Assembly (NCBI GenBank): GCA_934182605.1
Contig: CAKPRQ010000012.1
Coordinates: 1 to 39,076 of the forward strand
Source of the DNA: an uncultured Clostridia bacterium
Lineage (GTDB): Bacteria; Bacillota; Clostridia; TANB77; CAG-508
DNA: 39,076 bases
Direction: 5' to 3'
The position numbers were made by a program, and so were the translations under genes. Under the pieces are notes generated by a model. The model did not search any database and was not told the DNA's origin. It was given only the letters and a program-made list of their open reading frames with translations. Of the stretch, positions 25,346-35,079 are shown in pieces. Every line of letters starts with the position of its first letter. Within the stretch, counting starts at the first letter, position 1.

Positions 25346-26690
25346 TTAAGATCTTTCAATATTTTCACGGCTTAAATCTGTGTCTTTAGATTTGGCACTT
25401 TGGGACCTAATATTTGTTTGTAAATTTTTATATTTTCCGTTATTAGAAAGTTCTGCTAAGAATTTACTTCTTTGAGAATTCTTTTTGTTTTGAGCTATAC
25501 TTAAGTTTTTTTCATATTCAATAGCACTAACTAATGCTATATCTATTTCTTTTGTTGATAAACTTTCTTTTGCTTCTTCATGTAATCCTAAAATTGGTAT
25601 ATATGGTACTTTTTTAGTAAATAAAGAATTACTACCGTTTAATTTTTAAATCATTGTCACTAGTAAATAAATATGGATGAGCCATATTAGGCTCTAAAAT
25701 ACTTTTTTGTAACATTATCGTTGTAATATCTAAATTATACCATTTATCATTGATTTTCACTTGATTCCAAGCATGGTTAGGTTGTCCAATAACTGAACCA
25801 GGATTATATAAACCTTTTACATATCCGCGTATTTCTCTTGATTCAATACCTAAATATGACATTGTATTTTTGAATAAATCAGAATACCCAGCACAAATTC
25901 CAGAATTATTTAAAAGAGGATCTTGCATACTTCTTGAAGTGTGAGCTTTAGAGTTGCTCATATCAGATATTTCTAAGGCATCCATATCATATCTAATATT
26001 TTCAAAACGTTTTAATACTATAGTTACCTTTTCTAAATCTGATAGACTTTTATTATTTTTTAAATCTCCAAATCGTTGGTCCATAATGTCAAGCATTTGT
26101 TTATATGTTTCAGGAGAATATACAAATTGTTGCTCTGCTTCATCGCCTTTATCTACTTCGTAATATCTATTTAAAGAAATAGAATCAATATGGTATTTTT
26201 TTTCTAATGTTTCTATTTGTTCTTTATTTAAGCTGGAAATGTCATTGAGATTCAATAGAACTCGGGGTTTTGTATCTCCTTTTTTTGGTTCTAAAGTTTT
26301 CATAAAAATTAGATTTTTATCGGATATATTAGTTAATTTTCCTTTTAAATCATGAATAACATTATCTCTTGCTGATTTTGTTTTATCTATAGCAAGAGAA
26401 TTCTGTTCATAAAAATCTTTAGAAATTTCTCCATTTTCAAAAGCTATTTTTGCAGCCTTATTTTGTTCATCAATTATAATATCATACATATTTTTTACTT
26501 CTTCCACTTGTTCATAATGCTTACTTAATTGTTCGGAAGTATAATTATCATGTGAATATACTGGAGAACCAACAGCTACTAAACTACCTGCCATTAGAGC
26601 AGTGGCAAGATATTTTTTTATTTTTTCTGTTATTCCCTTAGATTTTGCCTCTCTAAGTTCTTTACTTTTTCCAGTATACATATTACTCAT
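25346..26690 (-). pseudogene. transglutaminase-like secreted protein, single-base frameshift
   Basis: The ATG at 26690 lies 9 nt after GGTGG (the ATG at 26699 abuts the site). N-terminal signal (YLATALMAGSLVAVGSPVYS), a helical region, then a transglutaminase-like core with NSGICAGYSDLFKNTMSYLG (Cys), NHAWNQVKINDKWYNLDIT (His, Asp). The frame stops at 25632 with …DLKIKR and TAG. Removing one base (plus-strand G25637; minus-strand AAACGGTAGT becoming AAAGGTAGT) lets it run on through KGSNSLFTKK…VPYIPILGLHEEAKES… to TAA at 25346, adding ~95 coding-like residues. The catalytic core is intact in the short form, so it may still function. The shift could also be a sequence error. Confidence 0.75.
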
Positions 26691-26928
26691 TGTTATCATC
26701 CACCTTTCTCGTAAGTATAAAATTTATATTATAATTATACATTTATTATATAATTTTTTCAAGGGATTTAGAAAAATAGTTTGGATGGATAAAATATTTA
26801 GTGAACAGTTACAAATGTAATTTAAGATATTTTATAGATAAGCTGTGAATTATACATTCTATGTTCTAAAATATATAAAATTAGAATAATAATTTAATAA
26901 ATAATATTTTAAATTGAGGAGATTATAG

Positions 26929-27504
26929 TTGTTAAATATAATATGGCCAATATTTATAATAATTTCAATTGTATATGCGTTTTGTGTAGGAAGAATAGAT
27001 GAAGTTAATGCATCTATTTTTGAATCAGCAGAAAGCACAGTAAATTTAATGTTAACCTTTTTTGGTACATTATGTCTATGGAATGGTATTATGGAAATAG
27101 CTACAAATACTACACTTATAGAAAAATTAACTAAATTCTTATCTCCTATAATGAGAATTATTTTTCCAGGAATAAGAAAGGAAGATAAGGAATACAAGGA
27201 AATTTCTATGAATATGGTAGCTAATATTTTAGGATTGGGGAATGCAGCAACACCTTTAGGATTAAAAGCTATGGAGACGATGCAGGAGAAAAATATTAAT
27301 AAAGATAGATTATCTAATTCAATGGCTATGTTGATAGTTATAAATACAGCTTCTTTAGAAATTATACCAACTACAGTAATTGCGGTGAGGACCTCTCTAA
27401 ATTCTGCTAATCCGACATCCATTATTATCCCTGTATGGATAGCAACGATTGCAGCTTTTAGTACAGTTGTAATATTAAGTAAAATTTTAAGTAAGAAATG
27501 GTAG
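26929..27504 (+). CDS. spmA: spore maturation protein SpmA (nucleoside-recognition/gate domain)
   Basis: 191 residues with several membrane segments and the gate-domain signature GLGNAATPLGLKAMETMQ, plus MLTFFGTLCLWNGIMEIA. SpmA and SpmB are needed for dehydration of the spore core in Bacillus subtilis. Starts with TTG at 26929 after GAGGAGAT; spmB begins 7 nt after its stop. Confidence 0.93.
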   Translation: MLNIIWPIFIIISIVYAFCVGRIDEVNASIFESAESTVNLMLTFFGTLCLWNGIMEIATNTTLIEKLTKFLSPIMRIIFPGIRKEDKEYKEISMNMVANILGLGNAATPLGLKAMETMQEKNINKDRLSNSMAMLIVINTASLEIIPTTVIAVRTSLNSANPTSIIIPVWIATIAAFSTVVILSKILSKKW

Positions 27505-27511
27505 GAGATTT

Positions 27512-28038
27512 ATGCAAGCGATTCAAACTTTATCCACATTTGCCATACCAGGTATTATATTAATAATTGTTATATATGGGATTAAAGAGAAGAAAAAAGT
27601 TTATGATTTATTTATGGTAGGGGCAAAAGATGGTGTAAAAATTGTAATTAGTATTTTTCCAACATTATTAGGTTTATTTATGGCAGTAAGTATGCTTAGA
27701 AGTTCGGGTATACTTGATTTTATTATAAAAATAATATTACCAATATCTAATATTTTGCATTTGCCTAGCGAAATATTACCACTTGTAATGTTAAGACCTA
27801 TATCACGGTAGTGCGGCGATGGCAATAGCCGTGGATATGTTAAATCAATATGGAGTAGATAGTTTATTACGGACAAATTATATCAACTATTATGGGTTCT
27901 ACAGAAACTACCTTTTATACAATTGCAATTTATACAGCAGCTGTTAAAATAAAGAAAATAAGATATGTATTAGTAGCAGCCTTGTGTGGAGACTTTGTAG
28001 GAATGGTTGTAGCAAGCATTGTATGTCAAATTATGTAG
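27512..28038 (+). pseudogene. spmB: spore maturation protein SpmB, two single-base insertions
   Basis: The first 98 residues are normal SpmB (IIVIYGIKEKKKVYDLFMVGAKDG; LPLVMLRPIS). An extra C at 27806 (TCACGGTAGT for TCAGGTAGT) brings in a stop, and another extra C at 27870 (TTACGGACAA for TTAGGACAA) shifts it again. With both removed the frame continues GSAAMAIAVDMLNQYGVDSLLGQIIS, then TIMGSTETTFYTIAIY… to TAG at 28036-28038, giving a normal-length (~175 residue) SpmB. Either a real double frameshift or a recurrent sequence error; loss should impair spore core dehydration. Confidence 0.85.
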
Positions 28039-28166
28039 AACTTTGACACACGATTTTTATTGACTTTCTGGGTTTATTATGGTATTATATGAGAAGTAAA
28101 GATTTAAATTTTTAATTAATCTTAAACCTAAATATCTTAGGTTAAAATTCAAAAGTTTTTAAATTT

Positions 28167-28228
28167 GTAGAGGGACTAATAATAAGTATTTGTTTTTTTG
28201 CTTTGTTGTTAGTAATATAACCCTCTAC
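28167..28228. terminator. hairpin between convergent spmB and metallo-hydrolase genes
   Basis: GTAGAGGG…CCCTCTAC with inner ACTAA/TTAGT and a T-rich apex (GTTTTTTTG). Likely a bidirectional terminator; the odd 7-nt asymmetric bulge leaves other roles open. Confidence 0.45.
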
Positions 28229-28248
28229 ATGCCCCCCTATTATCTATA

Positions 28249-29025
28249 TTAGATTGTAATAACTGGGCTAGGTTCATTTCTGCTTGCCACTGAAACTTGT
28301 AAGTTTTCTAAAGAAATATTATTAGATGTTAATTCATTTAAAACTGTTTGGTATGCTAGCTCTGGAAAATTATTTTCTTTGCTTAAATGGCCTAACATAA
28401 CATGTTTTAACCCATAGTTAGAAAGTTCTGAAATTAATTTTCCTGCATTTTCGTTAGATAAGTGTCCATTATTACCAGCTATTCTTTTTTTTAAGTAATA
28501 AGGGTATGGAGAAGCCTGTAATATTTTAGGTTCATAATTTGCTTCCAATAATAAAAATGAACTACTTTTTAAATTTTCAATAATTGTTGGTGTAATATGT
28601 CCTATATCTGTTGCTATACTTATCTTCTGCGTAGATGAATAAATATTAAAGCCGCAAGGAGCAATAGCATCATGAGGTATAGAAAAAGGCTCTATTTTCA
28701 AGTTTCCTATTAAAAAAGGTTCATTCATATTAAATATTTTTTGATTTTTTATTTTATCACTAGGTAATACACTCCAAGTTTTTTCATTAGCATATACTGG
28801 TATATTATATTTTTTTGATAGAACAGGTAAACCTAAAGTATGGTCTGAATGTTCATGTGTTACAAGAATACCATTTATTTCTGATATATCGATATTTAAA
28901 GCATTTAAAGCTTCTATAATTTTTTTTCCACTTGTTCCTGCATCTACAAGAATTTTCGTATCGTTATTTTCTACATATAGCGAATTACCAGAACTTCCAC
29001 TATATAGACTACAAAATTTTAACAT
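28249..29025 (-). CDS. YycJ/WalJ-like metallo-beta-lactamase-fold hydrolase
   Basis: 258 residues: FCSLYSGSSGNSLYVE, ILVDAGTSGKKI, zinc motif VTHEHSDHTLGL, later SIATDIGHIT, NNGHLSN and MLGHLSKENN. This matches the YycJ (WalJ) family, which is linked to DNA repair/exonuclease activity and to the WalRK operon in other Firmicutes. Here it is next to murA instead. It has an ATG start with a GAAGGAAT-type site. Confidence 0.9.
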   Translation of the reverse strand: MLKFCSLYSGSSGNSLYVENNDTKILVDAGTSGKKIIEALNALNIDISEINGILVTHEHSDHTLGLPVLSKKYNIPVYANEKTWSVLPSDKIKNQKIFNMNEPFLIGNLKIEPFSIPHDAIAPCGFNIYSSTQKISIATDIGHITPTIIENLKSSSFLLLEANYEPKILQASPYPYYLKKRIAGNNGHLSNENAGKLISELSNYGLKHVMLGHLSKENNFPELAYQTVLNELTSNNISLENLQVSVASRNEPSPVITI

Positions 29026-29083
29026 AATTTATTCCTTCTTAAATAATTTAAATCACTATAAGTACAATAATAATGTCCTTAAG

Positions 29084-30343
29084 TTATATTGTTACTCTTT
29101 TTATATCTGCACCAAGATTTACAAATTTTTCTTCAATATTTTCATACCCTCTATCTATATGTTGAAGGTTAGAAAGTTCACTAGTTCCATGAGCCACACA
29201 AGCTGCTATTATAAGTGCTGCACCAGCTCTTAAATCCGTAGCAGCAATTGGTGCGGCAGATAATTTTTCTACACCTTCAAATATTGCTGTTTTTCCTTGT
29301 GGAGTAATATTTGCACCCATTTTGTTTAGTTCGTATGTATATTGGAAACGAGAATCCCAAATACTTTCGTTTATAATACTAGTACCCTCTGCAACACTTA
29401 AAACCACACCTATTTGAGGCTGTAAATCTGTTGGAAAACCAGGGTAAGGTAACGTTTTTATGTTAGCTTTTTTAGGTCTCTTATTACATATAACTCTAAC
29501 AGAATCGTTATAATCTTCTATAATGCCTCCCATTTCTATAATTTTGGCACTAACAGATTCTAGATGCTTAGAAATACAATTTTTTATAGTAATGTCTCCT
29601 CGTGTTGCCATAGCAGCTAACATAAAAGTTCCTGCTTCTATTTGATCTGGTACTACAGAATAAGTTGTATCTCCATGTAATTTTTTAACACCTTTAATCT
29701 TTATAATATCTGTACCAGCACCTTTAATATCTGCTCCCATAGTATTTAAAAAGTTTGCAACATCAACAATATGAGGCTCCTTAGCAGCATTTTCTATAGT
29801 CGTAACACCGTTAGCTAATACAGCAGATAGCATAATATTTATAGTTGCACCCACAGATACTATATCCATATAAATATTTGTACCAATAAGTTTATTACTT
29901 TTAGCATAAATATTTCCGTCTTTAACAATAACTTCTGCACCTAAAGCTTCAAAACCTTTAATATGTTGGTCTATAGGTCTATCGCCTAAGTTGCAACCAC
30001 CAGGAAGTCCTACATGTGCACTGCCCAGTCTACTAAGAAGAGCCCCAATTAAGTAATATGAAGCTCTAAATTTCCTAGTAAGCTCGATAGTTGAATCAGA
30101 ATATTCAATATTTCTAGCATCGATGGTTAATGTATTTTTATCTATCCAATCAATTTTAGCTCCTAAAGATTTTAAAATTTCAATATACATATTTATATCA
30201 CTTATATGTGGTACATTCTCAATAGTACATTTACCATCTATTAGAAGAGCTGCTGGTAAAATAGCTACTGCAGCGTTTTTAGCGCCACTAATTGTAACTT
30301 CACCACATAATCTTTTATTTCCAGTAATAATTAATTTTTCCAA
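29084..30343 (-). CDS. murA: UDP-N-acetylglucosamine 1-carboxyvinyltransferase
   Basis: MurA transfers enolpyruvate to UDP-GlcNAc, the first committed step of peptidoglycan synthesis. 419 residues with GNKRLCGEVTISGAKNAAVA, the active-site Cys117 in LPGGCNLGDRPIDQH (fosfomycin target), YPGFPTDLQPQ and ATDLRAGAALIIAACVA. Length normal. ATG after GGGGGAATT. Firmicutes often have two copies; which one this is cannot be told. Confidence 0.96.
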   Translation of the reverse strand: MEKLIITGNKRLCGEVTISGAKNAAVAILPAALLIDGKCTIENVPHISDINMYIEILKSLGAKIDWIDKNTLTIDARNIEYSDSTIELTRKFRASYYLIGALLSRLGSAHVGLPGGCNLGDRPIDQHIKGFEALGAEVIVKDGNIYAKSNKLIGTNIYMDIVSVGATINIMLSAVLANGVTTIENAAKEPHIVDVANFLNTMGADIKGAGTDIIKIKGVKKLHGDTTYSVVPDQIEAGTFMLAAMATRGDITIKNCISKHLESVSAKIIEMGGIIEDYNDSVRVICNKRPKKANIKTLPYPGFPTDLQPQIGVVLSVAEGTSIINESIWDSRFQYTYELNKMGANITPQGKTAIFEGVEKLSAAPIAATDLRAGAALIIAACVAHGTSELSNLQHIDRGYENIEEKFVNLGADIKRVTI

Positions 30344-30398
30344 AATAATTCCCCCAGTAAAAAATTTACTTTATAATAATAACATAAATTTATTTTTT

Positions 30399-30995
30399 TT
30401 ACAAGAATATTAGCCCTAGAATTCCAAAAAGTAAAAATAAAACACCAGATAATTTATTTATAGTATCAGTATTAAGTCTTTTACTCAATAACTTTCCAAG
30501 AAAAATAGCGATACAATCACTTATAATCATACCCAAGATAGCACCTAAAATTAGGCTTATTTTAAAATTAGGGTAATTTATACCTAAACCTATAGAAGCT
30601 AAAAAGGTTTTATCTCCTAATTCACCAACAGCAATAGAAAGAGCAATAATAAAAACATAATTTATTTTTAAATTCGAAATAAATTTTAAAGAGTTTTTAT
30701 TATCTTCATCTTTACTTTTTTGAAAAAAAAGAATATACATACCCATTAAAATAAAAGATAGAAATGTAATAAGCTGTATAATATGTTCAAAATTGGAATC
30801 GTTAATACTACCTAAAGTACTACCAAAGAGTATAGCAATACCATGGCTAAAAAGAGATCCTAAAGCAATTCCTATAAGTATTGTAAGAGTTTTAAGTTTG
30901 GTGGAAAACGATAATATTAAAAGTTGTGTTTTATCACCTAGTTCTGACAAAAACACAAAAACAAATGCTATAAAAAAAGGCGTAATAAAATCCAT
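30399..30995 (-). CDS. GDT1/UPF0016-family metal exporter
   Basis: 198 residues, six membrane segments in two repeats, each with the family motif: FLSELGDKTQLLIL (N-half) and AVGELGDKTFLAS (C-half). Bacterial relatives (MneA/Mnx type) export Mn2+ and eukaryotic ones move Ca2+/Mn2+. ATG start with AAAGGAT upstream. Divergent from the YkvI-like gene, sharing a 90-nt intergenic with an 11-bp palindrome. Confidence 0.9.
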   Translation of the reverse strand: MDFITPFFIAFVFVFLSELGDKTQLLILSFSTKLKTLTILIGIALGSLFSHGIAILFGSTLGSINDSNFEHIIQLITFLSFILMGMYILFFQKSKDEDNKNSLKFISNLKINYVFIIALSIAVGELGDKTFLASIGLGINYPNFKISLILGAILGMIISDCIAIFLGKLLSKRLNTDTINKLSGVLFLLFGILGLIFL

Positions 30996-31028
30996 TTTAA
31001 TCCTTTCATAAATATATGTTACTAAAGT

Positions 31029-31065
31029 TTATGTTTAAGGTATTTTTTATAGAACTTAAACATAA
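31029..31065. promoter_or_regulatory. 11-bp perfect inverted repeat between divergent genes
   Basis: TTATGTTTAAG and CTTAAACATAA separated by 15 nt, located between the start regions of the metal exporter and the YkvI-like gene. It could be an operator or a transcript hairpin. No known riboswitch (for example yybP-ykoY) is recognisable. Confidence 0.35.
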
Positions 31066-31091
31066 TTTAAAATAGGATAGGAGGGAATATT

Positions 31092-32111
31092 ATAAATAGA
31101 ATTATTAAAACCACATCAATAATATTAGGTTCTATAATAGGAGCAGGATTTGCAACCGGACAAGAAATATATTTATTTTTTGGAAAATACAAGGTATATG
31201 GAATAATAGGAATAATAGGCTCAAGTTTAATAATTTCATTAATTCTCTACATAGTATTAAACTATATAAAAAAATATAATATCAAGAGTTATGATGAATA
31301 TATAAATAATTTATTTAAAAAAAATAAATTTTTATCCTATTTAAATGAAAATATAATAACGATATTTTTATTATTTACTTTTTATATAATGGAATTGGGA
31401 TTTATAAACTTACTATTCCAGCAATATGGAATTTCGAAGTATATGGGAATGTTGATTATAACTATCCTAGTTTATTTCGTTTTAATAGGAAATGTTAAAA
31501 ATGTTATAAAAGTAAATGTGTTTTTAGTACCAATATTAATAATTTCAATGTTATATATATCTATAACTGGAATAATAAAATTTAGTAATAATGAAATTAC
31601 TTTATTAACAAATGTAGATAATATGTTTATAATAGATGCAATTTTATATGCCTCATATAATTTTATAATGTTACTTCCTATATTAGTAAGTGCAAATGAT
31701 GAGAAAATCACAAAAAAGGAAATAAAAATTAGTTGTATAAGCATATTTATAATACTTGTAATATTTAGTATTTTGATATTAATGTTATTAAATTATTTTG
31801 ATGTAAGTAAAATAGAAATTCCAATAATTTATATTTCTAATTTTATTAACAATGGAAGTGTTATATTAGGTGTAATATTAATATTACTTGCTATATTTAC
31901 ATCTATTATTTGTGTGGGCTATAGCTTTTTAAATAATATTTCTAAAAGTAAAGGGAAATATAAGAGAAATTTAATTATAATGTGTCTTTTTAGTTTTTTA
32001 ATAGTTAACTTTAGTTTTGCTAGTACAATGAAAATAACATATACTTTTTTAGGAGTTCTAGGCTTTATACAAATTTTATTAATAATACTTGCAAATTTTA
32101 GAAAAAATTGA
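31092..32111 (+). CDS. YkvI-like membrane transporter, non-canonical ATA/ATT start
   Basis: About 339 residues and ten membrane segments. The N-terminal SIILGSIIGAGFATGQEI motif is the first-helix signature of YkvI/APC-superfamily proteins. Between the in-frame TAA at 31068 and the first ATG at 31389 there is no ATG, GTG or TTG, yet conserved sequence begins at once. GGAGGG at 31080-31085 is followed after 6 nt by ATA (31092; ATT at 31089), giving NRIIKTTSIILGS… in register with relatives. So initiation at ATA/ATT is likely. It ends at TGA (32109-32111), the only TGA stop I see in the window. Substrate unknown. Confidence 0.8.
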   Translation: MNRIIKTTSIILGSIIGAGFATGQEIYLFFGKYKVYGIIGIIGSSLIISLILYIVLNYIKKYNIKSYDEYINNLFKKNKFLSYLNENIITIFLLFTFYIMELGFINLLFQQYGISKYMGMLIITILVYFVLIGNVKNVIKVNVFLVPILIISMLYISITGIIKFSNNEITLLTNVDNMFIIDAILYASYNFIMLLPILVSANDEKITKKEIKISCISIFIILVIFSILILMLLNYFDVSKIEIPIIYISNFINNGSVILGVILILLAIFTSIICVGYSFLNNISKSKGKYKRNLIIMCLFSFLIVNFSFASTMKITYTFLGVLGFIQILLIILANFRKN

Positions 32112-32220
32112 TATAAATATATATGTAAGAATATGGCTATAATTTATAGATTATATAAATTATTTTTAAATAATAAAGCGATGAATTATAATTAAATAGG
32201 AGAGATGTAAATTTTAATAT

Positions 32221-33417
32221 ATGAAAAATAATGTATTTTATTTTAAATCAAAGGATTCGGAGTTGCAGGTAAAAAAGGTAAATAAAAAAAGGATAGCTTT
32301 ATCAATTTTTATATGTTTAATAATATTATTATCTATATCATTATTAATTGTATATAGTAAGAATGAAACTTTTAGAAATTTTTGGGATTATACTGTTTTA
32401 AAAAAAGAAGTAGAAAGCGCAGATGTAAAGAGCTTGTTGTTTGAAAAAAATGGCTTAAGATATGTTTGGACTTGCGATAGAAGCTTAGTTATATTAGAAA
32501 AAAATCTTTTAAAATACTATAATCAGGACGGAAATAAAGAAAATGAAATCCAAATAAATATAGCTAATCCAATATATAATGATAATAATAAATATCTAGT
32601 AGTTGCAGAAAAAGGTGGTAAAAAAGTATATTTGATAAATGAAAAAAATATAGCATGGCAAAAAGATGTAGATGGAACAATTTCACAAATATATGTTAAT
32701 AAAAATGGATATGTAGGAGTTATAATGTCTGCAACAGGATATAAAACTGTAATTGTTTTATATAATCCTAATGGTGAAGAATTATTTAGAACAAATTTAC
32801 CAACTACATATTGTATAGATATAGAGATATCAAATGATAATAAATATATGGCAGTAGCAGAATTAGATTCTTCGGGAACAATGTTAGAAACGTCTATAAG
32901 AATTATTTCTATAGAAGATGCTAAAACAAAACCTCAAGAGGCTTTTATTGCAACATACAATCAAAATTCAAATTATATGATTTTAAATTTAAAATATACT
33001 GATAATAATAGATTAATAGCTATGTATGATAATACAATTTCATTTCCAAGTGAAAATACAGAAGAGATTTTAAATATATCGTCCGATATAATATTTGCAG
33101 ATATTGAATCTACTAATAAAGTTGTTAGTATAGAAAAGAAAAAAGTAGGAATTTTGAGTTCAAATTATGTTTTAAAAATATATGATACAGTATATAACAA
33201 AACTATAGAATATAATTTGGAAGATATGCCAAAAGATTTATGTGTAAAAGATAATGTAATAGCAGTAAGTTATGGAACAAATGTAGAAATTATAAGTGCA
33301 TCATCAGGTTGGCTAATAAAGAAATATGTATCAAGACAAGATATTAAGAATGTATTAATAGCTAATGGTTTTGTAGTTATTGAATATAGTGGTGAAATAA
33401 AATTAATAAAAATATAG
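32221..33417 (+). CDS. DUF5711-like membrane-anchored beta-propeller protein
   Basis: 398 residues: one N-terminal membrane segment (~25-45, IALSIFICLIILLSISLLIV) and a large outer domain of repeated beta blades (NGLRYVWTCDRSLVILEKNL; IAWQKDVDGTISQIYVNKNG; DIEISNDNKYMAVAELDSSG). Matches the DUF5711 pattern common in Clostridia, where it is often next to cvpA as here (15 nt gap). Function unknown. ATG 32221 is forced by a TAA two codons upstream; the GGAGAG site is unusually far (~16 nt). Confidence 0.8.
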   Translation: MKNNVFYFKSKDSELQVKKVNKKRIALSIFICLIILLSISLLIVYSKNETFRNFWDYTVLKKEVESADVKSLLFEKNGLRYVWTCDRSLVILEKNLLKYYNQDGNKENEIQINIANPIYNDNNKYLVVAEKGGKKVYLINEKNIAWQKDVDGTISQIYVNKNGYVGVIMSATGYKTVIVLYNPNGEELFRTNLPTTYCIDIEISNDNKYMAVAELDSSGTMLETSIRIISIEDAKTKPQEAFIATYNQNSNYMILNLKYTDNNRLIAMYDNTISFPSENTEEILNISSDIIFADIESTNKVVSIEKKKVGILSSNYVLKIYDTVYNKTIEYNLEDMPKDLCVKDNVIAVSYGTNVEIISASSGWLIKKYVSRQDIKNVLIANGFVVIEYSGEIKLIKI

Positions 33418-33432
33418 AAGGGGGATTTTTAA

Positions 33433-34059
33433 ATGAGTATAATTATTGATATAGTAATTATAGCAATTATATTATTTTGTTTATATAGGGGGTATAAGAA
33501 AGGCTTAATTGGTTTAGCTTTCTCAATTATTTCTTTTATAGTTGCAATATTAATAGCATTAATATTATTTGTACCAATATCTTCATTTGTAATAGATAAA
33601 ACTGAATTTGATGATAACATAAGAAATGCAATAGTAAATAATTTTAATACAGAAGAAGAAACAGAAAATGGGGAATCTAATTTTATAACTTCATATATAA
33701 ATGAGCAAATAGATGAAGCTAAAGGAAAAACTTTAGAAGTAGTAGCAATAGAAATATCTGAATTATGTATAAAAGGTATAGTATTTATAGCTTTATTCAT
33801 AGTTGCTAGAATAGTCTTAATATTTGTAAAGGCAATAGCTAATTTAATAGCTAAATTACCTATTTTAAGCCAATTTAATAAATTAGGTGGAATAGTATTT
33901 GGATTATTAAAAGGTTTTGTAATAACTTATGGTGTTTTAGCAATATTGTTATTAGTATCTCCAATGTTTAATGAAGCAGAATTCTTTAAAGAATTAAATA
34001 ATTCATTTATTGGTGGTATGATGTACAATAATAATATAATTGTTAAAATGATATTTTAA
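33433..34059 (+). CDS. CvpA-family membrane protein
   Basis: 208 residues, four membrane segments. The first-helix signature IIIDIVIIAIILFCLYRGYKKG is followed by LIGLAFSIISF, then an extracellular loop and LGGIVFGLLKGFVITYGVL. CvpA proteins occur with wall and cell-envelope genes; the role is unclear. GGGGG-type site before ATG. Probably one operon with the upstream DUF5711-like gene and the downstream radical SAM gene. Confidence 0.88.
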   Translation: MSIIIDIVIIAIILFCLYRGYKKGLIGLAFSIISFIVAILIALILFVPISSFVIDKTEFDDNIRNAIVNNFNTEEETENGESNFITSYINEQIDEAKGKTLEVVAIEISELCIKGIVFIALFIVARIVLIFVKAIANLIAKLPILSQFNKLGGIVFGLLKGFVITYGVLAILLLVSPMFNEAEFFKELNNSFIGGMMYNNNIIVKMIF

Positions 34060-34073
34060 TATTAGGTAAATAT

Positions 34074-34982
34074 ATGGATATAGAAGAAAGATATAAGCAT
34101 TTAAATAAATATTTAAAAGAAAAATTTGGTGAGCGTACTTTAAAAATATGTGTAGATGGTGGGTTTACTTGTCCAAATCGAGACGGTACTTGTGGTTATG
34201 GTGGTTGTATTTATTGTAGCGAAAAAGGCTCAGGAGAATTAATAAATTATAATAAAAGTATAAATAAACAAGTTAAAGATTATTTTAGTTCCTATCGAGC
34301 CAAAAGAGCTAATAAGTTTATAGTGTATTTTCAAAACTTTACTAATACATACGATTCTATAGAAAATTTAAAAAGAAAATATGATGAAGCTCTAATAGAT
34401 GATAGAATAGTAGGGCTAGCTATTGGGACAAGACCAGATTGTATAAATGAAGAAGTTGCAAGATTAATAAGTTCATATACAGATAAATACTATGTATGTG
34501 TTGAATTAGGATTACAAACTAGTAATAATGAAATTGGGAAGATTATAAATCGTGGCTATACTAGTGAGCAATTTACAGAAGCTGTAAAGACATTAAATAA
34601 ATACAATATAGACGTTGTTGCACATATTATGGTAGGATTACCGAATGAAAGTAAAGAAGATGTTATAAATACAGTAGATTTCCTAAATAAACATAAATTA
34701 CAAGGAGTAAAAATACATTGTGTATATGTTGTAGAAAATACTGTTTTAGCAGATATGTATAAAAATGGTACTTATCAAGCTTTAGATGTAGATGATTATA
34801 TAGAAACTTTATTAGATATAATAACACATTTAAATCCTAATTTTGTAATACATAGAGTAACAGGAGATGCACCTAAAAATATATTAGTTGCTCCAAAATG
34901 GAATGTGCATAAAATGTGGATAGTAAATGAGTTTGAAAAAAGAATGGTAGGAAGAGATTTGTGGCAAGGAAAATTTATATAG
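34074..34982 (+). CDS. TIGR01212-family radical SAM protein (YtqA-like)
   Basis: 302 residues. Iron-sulfur cysteines lie in CPNRDGTCGYGGCIYC (C33, C40, C45, C48), followed by FIVYFQNFTNTYD, IGTRPDC, CVELGLQTSNNEIGKIINRG and HIMVGLPNES. The substrate is unknown; relatives of the wider group act in tRNA or small-molecule modification. The start lies 15 nt after cvpA. Confidence 0.92.
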   Translation: MDIEERYKHLNKYLKEKFGERTLKICVDGGFTCPNRDGTCGYGGCIYCSEKGSGELINYNKSINKQVKDYFSSYRAKRANKFIVYFQNFTNTYDSIENLKRKYDEALIDDRIVGLAIGTRPDCINEEVARLISSYTDKYYVCVELGLQTSNNEIGKIINRGYTSEQFTEAVKTLNKYNIDVVAHIMVGLPNESKEDVINTVDFLNKHKLQGVKIHCVYVVENTVLADMYKNGTYQALDVDDYIETLLDIITHLNPNFVIHRVTGDAPKNILVAPKWNVHKMWIVNEFEKRMVGRDLWQGKFI

Positions 34983-35079
34983 TAGTGCTAAAAAACAGTA
35001 AATTTTGTAAAAATTACTCTTGTAAAAAACAAAAGAGTATGGTAATATAAAGGAAAATATAAGAAAAGGGAAGAAGAAA

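Noticed and set aside
28167..28228. Riboswitch or small RNA at the GTAGAGGG hairpin
   Set aside because: Position between convergent gene ends fits a terminator; no ligand-type motif is recognisable.
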